Shown one piece after another: positions 35,971 through 45,683 of a stretch of 64,000 nucleotides of DNA (positions are counted from its first letter, which is position 1; every line of letters begins with the position of its first letter). The translations under genes and the position numbers were made by a program. A model generated the notes under the pieces. It saw only the letters and a program-made list of their open reading frames with translations. It did no database searches and was not told where the DNA came from. The stretch covers positions 123,866,126-123,930,125 of the forward strand of contig CP136069.1 in assembly GCA_032622095.1 (NCBI GenBank), written 5' to 3'. The DNA comes from Siphonodentalium dalli (Eukaryota > Mollusca > Scaphopoda > Gadilida > Siphonodentaliidae).

Positions 35971-37205
35971 ACAATGTGTGTGCATCCAGATTTTGACATT
36001 TTCTCAATTATGGAGATATACCTCTGATATATGGATTTCAGACACTATAAACTCATAATTTACCCAAAAAGGTGGCAAGATACCATGCATGCATGCCTGG
36101 CATTTTTAACATTCGTTTTATATTTTCCAATAATATCAGGAAGCTATGAGACTAATGAGCTATCGCAACAAACCAACCCGGATACTGCAAAAACGAGATA
36201 TCGAACAGATTGGGCTAAACAAAAATCGATGTTGGTATTCAAATTTCACAACCTTGAAAATCGTAACCGAAGTCACTTGAACACTTATATCTTCATCAAC
36301 GACTTATAATAGTCATATTTATATATTGGCGGGATACACAGTATATAAACTAGCAACATTGACACACATATATAACCCATTCGCTCTGTTTTGGTGTTGA
36401 CTAATTTATATAGGCGAAGAAAACGATGAATACTCACTCCGATGCGAGACAACTTGCCGCCATGTTTGAGCAAATTATATATGACGTAAAGGTTCCCGGC
36501 CATGAACTTTGAGCGAGGTTTCTCGAAGTTCCATTATACCAGAGGCATATACTTACAAGGTTCTGGTTGGAGAAATGCAACCATTATAGACTTTGAACAC
36601 TTTATATGTGTGGCGGTTAAGCATCAACCATGCATAATGAGAGGGCTAAACTCTACATTCCAAACAAGGTCCGGATACATCAATTCGCATTGGATTCTCA
36701 GTTTCAGTAGGAAGTGCAGTCATAAATCATACCATATTCTTTTTCCGTATTTTATATTACTCATACGAAAAAATACGCATTCAAGTGCCACGTATATATG
36801 CGGAGTGTATCCATTTTAAACATATTATCTTGAAATGACTTTTATATTCGAGTAATTACAAAAAGCAGAAGTCTTAAAGGTACTCAACCCGATAAAACTC
36901 CTCTCAATTACTATTTCAATGGCTTCGGAGGTCAAAAATATTTGATTCGAGTCGAGGAAGTCACCCATCAAAGCTCAGATTTGTTAGATATCGATTTTAG
37001 AAATCTATTATTTTTCATTATCGGGAATACTATCTGACCCAGAACTCAGTCAAAAATGCGTTAAAATTACCACTTGATTTTAGAGTTATTCATCCTTGTC
37101 TGTTTGAATAGATTTGGAGTACACATCCAGAGCAGATTACGGCAGTTATTAGTACTCATCTCGAGAACATAACAAATTTGAAAAATCAATATCTAATAAC
37201 TCCCC
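35971..37205. other. Downstream of terminal exon copy 1; no further exon recognised
   Basis: Open segments at 36031-36309 and 36502-36819 are preserved identically at 39425-39703 and 39896-40213, but only because the whole block was copied recently. They resemble no family I know. The right end, from 36874, is the left part of a TTAA MITE cut by the duplication junction. Confidence 0.5.
36874..37205. mobile_element. TTAA MITE truncated at the duplication junction
   Basis: Matches 40268-40596 (TTAAAGGTACTCAACCCGAT...) but stops at TAACTCCC, where copy 2 of the segmental duplication begins. The missing right end shows that the duplication breakpoint fell inside the element. Confidence 0.85.
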
Positions 37206-37446
37206 TATAATTAACCAGTTTAAACTGGGGACGAGTTGTTGATTCTATTTTATTACATATCTATCAACGTAATTCGCATGATCGCACGAGTTTCCAGGCG
37301 TGTGATAATTCTCAGAATCGCACTAGTGCAATCTGTCGACGGAACTATTTCATTCAGTGTTAAAACTCAATTAAATTCACATTTTCTGTACCGGAGATGT
37401 ACGATAGTGAGTCAACTTACTATGATACGGAGATATGTAATAAAAA

Positions 37447-37615
37447 TAGAACCGCATGAGTGTCTGGATTTTGACGAATTATCGCACTCGATTTGTTGGC
37501 GGAACGCGATACCTCTCGCGCGGGACGCAGTCCCGCACTCGAGGTATCGCTCCGCCAACAAATCGAGTGCGATAATTTCGTCAAAATCCAGACACTCATG
37601 CGGTTCTATTATTAC
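37447..37615. mobile_element. 169-bp palindrome, copy 2
   Basis: Same palindrome as 33892-34060. The arms here match each other slightly better (GAATTATCGCACTCG against CGAGTGCGATAATTTCG), which is expected if copy 1 gained a mutation after duplication. Confidence 0.85.
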
Positions 37616-38108
37616 ATGATCCAACACCTCGGCAAAACATACTTAAATCAACAAACGCGATGCGAAACTAACAACGGCTTCTATATAAGGCATGCGATGA
37701 CGTTTTACATAATTATGCGTGGTTTGCCTGCGCAAACAAATAGTCCCATATAAATAAAGACCCTTTGTCGTATTTAATGGCGTATATTTAATGAAATAAC
37801 TTTTCAAACTCTTCATTCATTAGAGTTTATTGGAAAAATATTGGAAGCCCTATATAGTATTTGTGAGACGTAACGTACTGGAATTTAAAGAGACGACAAA
37901 CCGGAAGACAAAGGTCATCTGGCACAATTTCCTGTTATTAAACGAACGTTTAATATCACAATTTATGGAATGTGTTTATTGAATGGAATAAGGGTAGGAT
38001 CATGTAATAAACATTAATATGCAACAAATTAATTAATTTGAGTCGATGGTACATGCTAAATGCACCCACATATTCAAAGAACTGCAGATAATAATATGAT
38101 AATTATAC

Positions 38109-38756
38109 CTAAAATAGTATTTGACTGCCAGTCCTGTACTATAGGTTACGTTGTGCGATAAGCTAAAATAGTATTTGACTGCCAGTCCTGTACTATAGGT
38201 TACGTTGTGCGATAAGCTAAAATAGTATTTGACTGCCAGTCCTGTACTATAGGTTATGTTGTGCGATAAGCTAAAATAGTATTTGACTGCCAGTCCTGTA
38301 CTATAGGTTACGTTGTGCGATAAGCTAAAATAGTATTTGACTGCCAGTCCTGTACTATAGGTTACGTTGTGCGATAAGCTAAAATAGTATTTGACTGCCA
38401 GTCCTGTACTATAGGTTACGTTGTGCGATAAGCTAAAATAGTATTTGACTGCCAGTCCTGTACTATAGGTTACGTTGTGCGATACGCTAAAATAGTATTT
38501 GACTGCCAGTCATGTACTATAGGTTACGTTGTGCGATAAGCTACAATAGTATTTGACTGCCAGTCCTGTACTATAGGTTACGATGTGCGATAAGCTAAAA
38601 TAGTATTTGACTGCCAGTCCTGTACTATAGGTTACGTTGTGCGATAAGCTAAAATAGTATTTGACTGCCAGTCCTGTACTATAGGTTACGTTGTGCGATA
38701 AGCTAAAATAGTATTTGACTGCCAGTCCTGTACTATATGTTACGTTGTGCGATAAG
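38109..38756. repeat. 54-bp minisatellite, 12 copies (duplication copy 2)
   Basis: Exactly 12 x 54 bp. It carries the same variant units as copy 1 (CGATACGCTAAAATAG followed by CCAGTCATGTAC; final unit TACTATATGTTACG), so the length difference arose by loss or gain of whole units after duplication. Confidence 0.97.
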
Positions 38757-39229
38757 TTTCCGTAACTACAATTAATTAACGGATGTGGTCTTTGGTAACA
38801 TTTAGCACACATCGTGTAAACATATGTCGAGTCGCCCGCTGAATATAGAATCAAATTTATACATGTCTTCTATGTATGCATAATGCATATCATGTAACAT
38901 TTTATTTGCTACATTTGCCTGAAAATTGTACGAGGATATCTCGATAACGAGTATTATATTCAACGCATTACGGTTTTGCTGCCATCCGTAAAATATATTT
39001 ATTCCCGTCTAGTCTTACTCAGTATATAGGCAGTAAAGTTGGCAGAATTTGGCTGACTACCATGTTTTATTTCAAGAGCGACGTCCATTTCCATTGATAC
39101 TCACACTTGGCATATTGGTAAAGTTCTTGTTATTTCTTCAGCCTAAACAAATCCTGAAAATACTGGAAATTTGAGTACATTTCAGTATTCCTTTGTATAC
39201 CGGTCCACCGACTCGGTCTTCCATTGCAG

Positions 39230-39295
39230 GTGCCGACTGACACATCTCACCTACACGGAAATGGTCATCATCTTAACGGTCACGTGCATGGCTAG
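39230..39295 (+). CDS. Second copy of the EF-hand terminal exon
   Basis: Same acceptor (TTCCATTGCAG), frame and TAG stop as 35836-35901. The only coding change is at the second codon: VPTDTSHLHGNGHHLNG instead of VLTDTS. Exon 3 could splice to either copy, giving two nearly identical proteins with separate 3' ends. Whether this copy is used cannot be told from the sequence. Confidence 0.55.
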   Translation: MPTDTSHLHGNGHHLNGHVHG

Positions 39296-39358
39296 TTGAC
39301 TGGTATGAGACGTATAGACCAGATATACGAACGTTGCTTTTCTACGTATGGTATACAC

Positions 39359-39364
39359 AATAAA
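39359..39364 (+). promoter_or_regulatory. Candidate polyadenylation signal after terminal exon copy 2
   Basis: AATAAA in the same position relative to the stop as at 35965, preserved by the duplication. Confidence 0.5.
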
Positions 39365-40267
39365 ACAATGTGTGTGCATCCAGATTTTGACATTTTCTCA
39401 ATTATGGAGATATACCTCTGATATATGGATTTCAGACACTATAAACTCATAATTTACCCAAAAAGGTGGCAAGATACCATGCATGCATGCCTGGCATTTT
39501 TAACATTCGTTTTATATTTTCCAATAATATCAGGAAGCTATGAGACTAATGAGCTATCGCAACAAACCAACCCGGATACTGCAAAAACGAGATATCGAAC
39601 AGATTGGGCTAAACAAAAATCGATGTTGGTATTCAAATTTCACAACCTTGAAAATCGTAACCGAAGTCACTTGAACACTTATATCTTCATCAACGACTTA
39701 TAATAGTCATATTTATATATTGGCGGGATACACAGTATATAAACTAGCAACATTGACACACATATATAACCCATTCGCTCTGTTTTGGTGTTGACTAATT
39801 TATATAGGCGAAGAAAACGATGAATACTCACTCCGATGCGAGACAACTTGCCGCCATGTTTGAGCAAATTATATATGACGTAAAGGTTCCCGGCCATGAA
39901 CTTTGAGCGAGGTTTCTCGAAGTTCCATTATACCAGAGGCATATACTTACAAGGTTCTGGTTGGAGAAATGCAACCATTATAGACTTTGAACACTTTATA
40001 TGTGTGGCGGTTAAGCATCAACCATGCATAATGAGAGGGCTAAACTCTACATTCCAAACAAGGTCCGGATACATCAATTCGCATTGGATTCTCAGTTTCA
40101 GTAGGAAGTGCAGTCATAAATCATACCATATTCTTTTTCCGTATTTTATATTACTCATACGAAAAAATACGCATTCAAGTGCCACGTATATATGCGGAGT
40201 GTATCCATTTTAAACATATTATCTTGAAATGACTTTTATATTCGAGTAATTACAAAAAGCAGAAGTC

Positions 40268-40744
40268 TTAAAGGTACTCAACCCGATAAAACTCCTCTCA
40301 ATTACTATTTCAATGGCTTCGGAGGTCAAAAATATTTGATTCGAGTCGAGGAAGTCACCCATCAAAGCTCAGATTTGTTAGATATCGATTTTAGAAATCT
40401 ATTATTTTTCATTATCGGGAATACTATCTGGCCCAGAACTCAGTCAAAATTGCGTTAAAATTACCACTTGATTTTAGAATTATTCATCCTTGTCTGTTTG
40501 AATAGATTTGGAGTACACATCCAGAGCAGATTACGGCAGTTATTAGTACTCATCTCGAGAACATAACAAATTTGAAAAATCAATATCTAATAACTCTGAG
40601 CTTTGTTTGATTGGTTCCTCGACTCGAATCAAATATTTTTTACCCCCAAAGCCAAAGAAATAGTAATATAGGACCCTCTGATCGGATTGTTGTTGTTGGA
40701 ATCTGTTGAGATGGGGACCCTCTTTACGGGTTGAGTACCTTTAA
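40268..40744. mobile_element. TTAA MITE with long inverted ends
   Basis: TTAA flanks AGGTACTCAACCCG at the left and CGGGTTGAGTACCT at the right. Inner arms match through TATTTCAATGGCTTCGGAGG against CCAAAGCCAAAGAAATA, and TTTGATTCGAGTCGAGGAA against TTCCTCGACTCGAATCAAA. About 477 bp, no coding content. The duplication of 33651-40596 ended inside it, at about 40596. Confidence 0.88.
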
Positions 40745-40825
40745 ATGACTACTTTTAATTGCTATGTTTTCTATTATTTCCAAAGCTAGAAAATGGATTC
40801 TCCCTTTGACGTCTATTATCTAACT

Positions 40826-41340
40826 CTATGAAAAAACGGTTATACCAATATTGACATACGGCTGTGAAGTGTGGGGAGTGGCCAACAATGAAATAATTAA
40901 GCGCACTGAATTATGGTTCCTCAAATTTGTATTAAAACTTAAAAAATCAACACCGACGGCGATGATTTATGGAGAAACAGGCTTACTACCGATAACGAGT
41001 AAAATTAAAAGTAGAATATTAAACTATTGGTCACGACTAGTGAGCGGAAATCAAACTAAAATATCTTATATCTTGTATGCCACTATACACAACATGATAA
41101 ACCGACACAAAACTGGTCTCGGTTGGATCCGCTATATACAAACTACACTCAATTATATCGGATTGTCGCATATCTGGTTGTCCCATAATATTATAAGGGA
41201 AAACTGGTTTCGTCAGACAATTAAAGTGAAGCTAAGAGATGAATATATACAGGAATGGCAAACCATAATTAATTCCTCTGACAAATACCAATTCTATAGA
41301 ATGATCAAAAACAATTTGAAGAAGAAATTTACCTTCTAAA
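40826..41340 (+). pseudogene. Non-LTR retrotransposon RT, C-terminal region
   Basis: The frame reads LYEKTVIPILTYGCEVWG, RTELWFLKFVLKLKKSTPT, MIYGETGLLPI and RILNYWSRLVSGN. This is the conserved region after the RT catalytic domain of invertebrate RTE/CR1-like LINEs (P(I/V)L.YG(C/S)E(V/I)WG, then YGE.G..P). An upstream stop removes the RT core, and the reading frame shifts after KKKFTF into the next segment. Dead, 5'-truncated copy. Confidence 0.92.
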
Positions 41341-41575
41341 GCTCCCAACAAACGAAGCATTATCGTTGTTGCGATTCCGCACGCGAAATCATCGATTGGC
41401 AATTGAAACGTCAAGTTGGAAAAACTTTCCCACCAGTAACACGTGCACGTTATGTGGAAAGTCTATTGGAAGCGAGTACCACACACTACTGATATGTGAG
41501 AGTCTCAACGATACCAGGGTTAAATTTATTCCGCGATACTATTATACACACCCAAATGACGATAAACTCATCTAA
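41335..41575 (+). pseudogene. Same LINE, zinc-knuckle C-terminus after a frameshift
   Basis: In the +1 frame the sequence continues YLLKLPTNEALSLLRFRTRN, HRLAIET, NTCTLCGKSIGSEYHTLLIC and RVKFIPRYYY before a stop. This is homologous to the fragment at 22480-22828, but the two differ at many residues, so they are independent old insertions. Confidence 0.9.
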
Positions 41576-42630
41576 CAATAAATCTCAGGTGCTGCACAAT
41601 GTCTATCGTTTCATAAAATTGATAAATGAAAAAATAATTACCAGCAGTATAGTATAGATGTATATCGACATTCCTTTATTTGATTAGTCACCAAATGAGA
41701 CCCATACACCCCCCAACCCCACAAATATACTGTGTTCCCAATGTGGGAAATGGACCATCGGACGGTCCGCGTGAGTTTACAGAGATGTACCCGCACCATC
41801 GGTGCAAACCTGCAGGTAGTGGTGAACTCGCACCGCATACATCGGTGTAAGTAAGGCAGGTAGAATGTTTAAGTGGCAAATAGCTGACGTGATTCCTTTT
41901 TGAAGATTTTATGAGACAATATACACTTGAACTTGAACCGAAGACTATGATTTAATTTTACATAATACCATGTCGTGTCACTTTAATCACTGCCTCGATT
42001 GTATACGGCTACATTGAAAAAAATGGTCCATGTATACATGTGCATATAATATTGTGATCTCTCCGGGAACCAAGCTTATAATACAGTAACCATAAAGACA
42101 TGATTATATAATACAATATCCAGAGACAGTATATATTCAACAGTCCATGATGATAAGAGTAACCAAAATAAAGTCGTGTACGTTATTGGTTTAAAGATTT
42201 ATACTTCTAAAATTCACTCACTCACCAATAACCAAGCGTGTCCACCGGCTGTCAGCACAGACTGCAATCGACGATTACCGAAAGCAGAATGACCCGGCCC
42301 CGAGAGATCACACACCGACCGAAATAACCCCGTGAAAATTCGACTAAATCGTGCGTTTATTACTGTCTGAATCATCGATGCGATAGATTGCCTGCATATG
42401 CCCCCGCCCAGCCTGGTGGGATTGTGTGTCTCGGTGAGTGGTGTCATCCCGATAAGCTGTATAATATAGTTATCCGTTATCAAATCACGTAAACCTTTGA
42501 TGACTGGATGCTCGCTCGGCGAGACTATTCAGTTGTGAAAGGATGATTGACCAGTTAAAGTGACACAATAGACCCGTTCGCCTTATTTGTATCACAAAGT
42601 ACCCGATCGACATATAATCACATACTTATG

Positions 42631-42633
<3 letters not shown>
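41576..42633. other. No gene recognised; one unidentified GC-richer open segment
   Basis: On the minus strand, 42214-42483 has an 89-codon open frame (MITDNYIIQLIGMTPLTE...; later GGGICRQSIAS and GLFRSVCDLSGPGHS) in locally GC- and CpG-richer DNA. I do not recognise it. It may be a missed exon or chance; no flanking homology decides. Confidence 0.25.

Positions 42634-42709
<76 letters not shown>
42634..42709. repeat. (AT)n microsatellite
   Basis: About 38 uninterrupted AT units. Confidence 0.98.
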
Positions 42710-42714
<5 letters not shown>

Positions 42715-44090
42715 CACAACAATATATATTGTATTTGTTTGGAAGATCTAATTTATAGAACTAAGCATTAACATTAAGTTTTGTGGAATCTCGACTAATG
42801 GGTCAATTCAAACATCCAGGTGTTGTCAACATGTTCGATATGAGCTTCTCCCCTGAATCATACGTGTACATTCCTATATATATAACAGAGTTCTGTGTCA
42901 AAACTGATCCATGCTTTAATTATACTAAAGAAGAAATGTGATGAGATTGTCTCAGACCTGTGCACGTCAAACATATATGACCATATATATATATATATCA
43001 AAAGTTTCTCCCATATTAGGATCAGAATGGCTTGATGTGTCACTTTTACAGTCTCTCTCAATGTATAATAAGAATAACGTTATGCAGCCAAATGACGAAA
43101 AATCACCATACACCTCGAGATACCTATAACACGTCGGGTATTATGTATATATATTTCATTACATGTATTTCACTTTATTATTTTTTCTCAAATACTGTAT
43201 TTGTATATATGGTTTAATGAGAATAAAATTTCCAACCCAAAACCTAATTCTGTGACGTTCGATACTGTTAAAATAACAGACGACGAACAAATTTATGTAC
43301 TTAAACACGTGCATAGTGATAATTATTGCGGTTATGACGACATTATTCCACGAATTTAAAACAATGGACCGTTCCACAGCTGTCAATCAAATAATTATTA
43401 GCTGATATTTTCGACCAATCAGCGACTGAGCCGGCCAATGGCTGCATTGAAAATTCTGCTCCCTTCTTCCTTCACCCTAATTTTGATATCAATGCACACA
43501 TTCAGTGTTAAATTGGCTATTTTCAAACAACTTTTTGTTGTCAAATCATAATATACTGAGATTTATATTTGCGGCATTATGTTATAAATTTATCCGTGAG
43601 TATAACAATGTTTTCCATTTAGCATGACACTTGTCATAATTTTCACATTTAATGGCAAAACGAGATAGTTGCATTTCCACCCCAGTACCAAAACTCTACC
43701 TACTGAATAGTATAATCTGTCTCCACACAACGAGTGAAAATTAATCACTATTTCTCAGCAATTATGCATCAGATGTGATACGAGAGATAATTAAAGGTCA
43801 TGGCATACTCACATTGCCACCATTTAGCTTCAGGCTAATATACTACTTTATTAATGAACTTAACCGGATAGGTTTAATGAAAAATGCCAGTCTTCATTCG
43901 TGTTGTGACAAAATTATTAACTAAATTATATCAATTAACCTGACCAAATGTCCGCATATTCGTATGCACATATTAAGTCTTTTGTTGCTGGGGTCTGATT
44001 ACTTTTTCGAAAGAAAGAAACTGTCACTCCTGATATAGGGTCGTTGTATGTAAATTATTCATGACGTACATGCAAATGTAACAATTTAGA
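42710..44090. other. No gene recognised; upstream region of the GPCR gene
   Basis: AT-rich. ACCAATCAGCGACTGAGCCGG near 43416 contains a CCAATCA element like the one nearer the GPCR. No exon is seen. Confidence 0.4.
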
Positions 44091-44300
44091 GCCAATGCGC
44101 GTGGTAGGCGAAACAAAATCGCGCGAACTGGCAGGTATACAACAAATATATAATATAATAATAATAAATGTAGTATATAGTTCAAAGCCAATCAGCGCGC
44201 GGTGCCGGTGACGATTGCATTTATAGTAGCTTATAATGGTGGGTCCATTTACATTCCGATCGTTCCGTTCTGGTGTCGGTATGTTTGTGTGACTAGTCGA
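44091..44300 (+). promoter_or_regulatory. Candidate promoter of the GPCR gene
   Basis: AGCCAATGCGCG near 44091 and AGCCAATCAGCGCGCGG at 44186 carry CCAAT (NF-Y type) cores, followed by a short CpG-rich stretch, about 190 bases before the ATG. No TATA box is placed convincingly. The start site is not determined. Confidence 0.35.
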
Positions 44301-44377
44301 AGATATTAGATCGCTGGATCAAACTCGTCTTTAGACTTCCTTGGCACGCCAAGACAGATTTGAGCCAAGGAACCAAG

Positions 44378-45469
44378 ATGGCAAACAACAACAGCACGAG
44401 TGATATAGAAATGCACGGGAGTCATGTAGGCCCATGGCTTGCGAAGATGATAGCGATTGGAGATCCGTGTCTTTTGTTCGTTGGGTACACGGGAAGCGTT
44501 CTGTCAGTGATTGTCTTCAGCCAGAAATCCATGCGACGCAGCAACATAGCGCGATATTTCATCTGCCTCGCCGTGCTCAATGCACTCTGCCTTTCGTGCG
44601 AGGTGTTAGTCCGCTGGTTCCATTACGTAATAGGTATCAACTTGACCAGTCTGAATCTCTACAGCTGCAAGATAATGGAATCGCTTTTTTATATGACAGA
44701 AGTATCATCATCGTGGATACTGGTGTGTGCAACATTGGACAGGACAATAACGATAACCCTACCTCGTTCCCAGACAATTCGCTGCACTCCAAGAAAAACA
44801 TATGTGAACATCGTCATTGTTATTGTGCTTTCATTCGTGCACGCTGGACCCATTCCTTTTGGGAGGACTCTGAAGACCGTAGGTAATCGCAAGGTATGCA
44901 CATACGACGGAAGTGCGTCATATCTGTACTACATGGACCATATCTTCGAATGGCAAGATTTTTTGGTCTATTCCGGTATTCCGATAATAGTGTTATCCTT
45001 CTGCAACGTCGTACTTTTCAAAACAGTTGTTGGAAATGAACGTATGTTGTCATCAGTGTTGAGTAGAGAAGGACGCCTCCAGCGCATTGGGAATCGGAGC
45101 ACTACGTCATCAATCCTTGTGATGTTGTTGCTTACTAATATTCAGTTTATTGTTACCACAATTCCAATCTCCGTCGTATTTATCGTTAGTAAGTCCACAG
45201 CGGTTGGCGGTCCGATTATGAGCAACATGGCATCAACATTTATTGTTAGTACATTCATAGCATCAAGTAACAACGCTCTAAATTTTTTCACATACTGCGT
45301 TGCTGGCAAACGTTTCAGACGGGAGCTGCGTATTGTGTTCAGCAAATGTCTCCACACAGCAAATGTTGCAAGCAATAGCGGAGAGTTGACCCACAGAACT
45401 GGTAACGATTCAGGCACTCAGACGTCAGTTGCGGGCACTCCGAGTTCAGTTGATATAACTCATATGTAG
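44378..45469 (+). CDS. Class A (rhodopsin-like) G protein-coupled receptor, single exon
   Basis: 363 residues; the ATG at 44378 sits in an excellent Kozak context (ACCAAGATGG). Seven membrane segments lie at about 24-48, 58-82, 94-122, 141-163, 195-216, 243-268 and 284-307. Visible landmarks are Cys97 at the top of TM3 and Cys174 in loop 2 (the conserved disulfide), DRT121-123 for the DRY motif, NFFTY302-306 for NPxxY, and helix-8 GKRFRREL. N-glycosylation sites are N5 (NST) and N88 (NLT). Unusual: position 2.50 is Asn68, not Asp; position 1.50 is Ser40, not Asn; TM6 lacks CWxP. The TM7 pattern N.xNFF.YC..GKRFRREL is typical of invertebrate neuropeptide-type orphan receptors, so a peptide ligand is likely but unproven. 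Ser/Thr-rich tail from 330 could be phosphorylated. Confidence 0.95.
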   Translation: MANNNSTSDIEMHGSHVGPWLAKMIAIGDPCLLFVGYTGSVLSVIVFSQKSMRRSNIARYFICLAVLNALCLSCEVLVRWFHYVIGINLTSLNLYSCKIMESLFYMTEVSSSWILVCATLDRTITITLPRSQTIRCTPRKTYVNIVIVIVLSFVHAGPIPFGRTLKTVGNRKVCTYDGSASYLYYMDHIFEWQDFLVYSGIPIIVLSFCNVVLFKTVVGNERMLSSVLSREGRLQRIGNRSTTSSILVMLLLTNIQFIVTTIPISVVFIVSKSTAVGGPIMSNMASTFIVSTFIASSNNALNFFTYCVAGKRFRRELRIVFSKCLHTANVASNSGELTHRTGNDSGTQTSVAGTPSSVDITHM

Positions 45470-45683
45470 CTGCTATGGACACACATCAATAGCTATGTTC
45501 CGTTTGTAACTTTTGGATTGTAAGCTTGTATACTGGTAAATAACAACATATCATAGTGACAATGAATCCTTTTTTTCATATGGTAAACGGTTTTCAAACG
45601 TCCTTCATTGTAAACTAAGGTGTGAATGTAGTAATTTACAAGCAGATAAACTTAAAAATTATATAGCAATCTCAGCTGCTACA
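45470..45683. other. 3' region of the GPCR gene
   Basis: AT-rich sequence directly after the stop. No canonical AATAAA lies close to the stop codon, so the 3' end is unclear. Confidence 0.4.

Larger units (their letters stand above)
33651..37205 (+). repeat. Tandem segmental duplication, copy 1 (3555 bp)
   Basis: Starts TATAATTACCCAGTTTAAAC and is repeated head to tail from 37206 with only scattered single-base differences. The offset is 3555 before the internal minisatellite and 3394 after it. The 161-bp difference equals three 54-bp units minus one base missing in one unit of copy 1. The copy contains a 169-bp palindrome, the 54-bp array, the EF-hand terminal exon with its polyA signal, and the left part of a TTAA MITE. 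Confidence 0.97.
37206..40596 (+). repeat. Tandem segmental duplication, copy 2 (3391 bp)
   Basis: Second copy of 33651-37205, with 12 rather than 15 minisatellite units. Differences seen include GTGCTGACTG to GTGCCGACTG in the terminal exon, CGAATGTTGC to CGAACGTTGC, and CTGACCCAG to CTGGCCCAG. Divergence is of the order of one percent by eye, so the event is recent, or this is an allelic copy left by assembly. Confidence 0.97.

Noticed and set aside
36031-40213. Identical pairs of 72-127 codon frames in both duplicate blocks as conserved genes
   Set aside because: Identity is due to recent duplication of the whole block, including obvious non-coding parts, so it is not evidence of selection.
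44360-44377. Earlier start of the GPCR at TTG (44360)
   Set aside because: TTG is not expected to initiate in an animal gene, and the ATG at 44378 has a near-ideal Kozak context.
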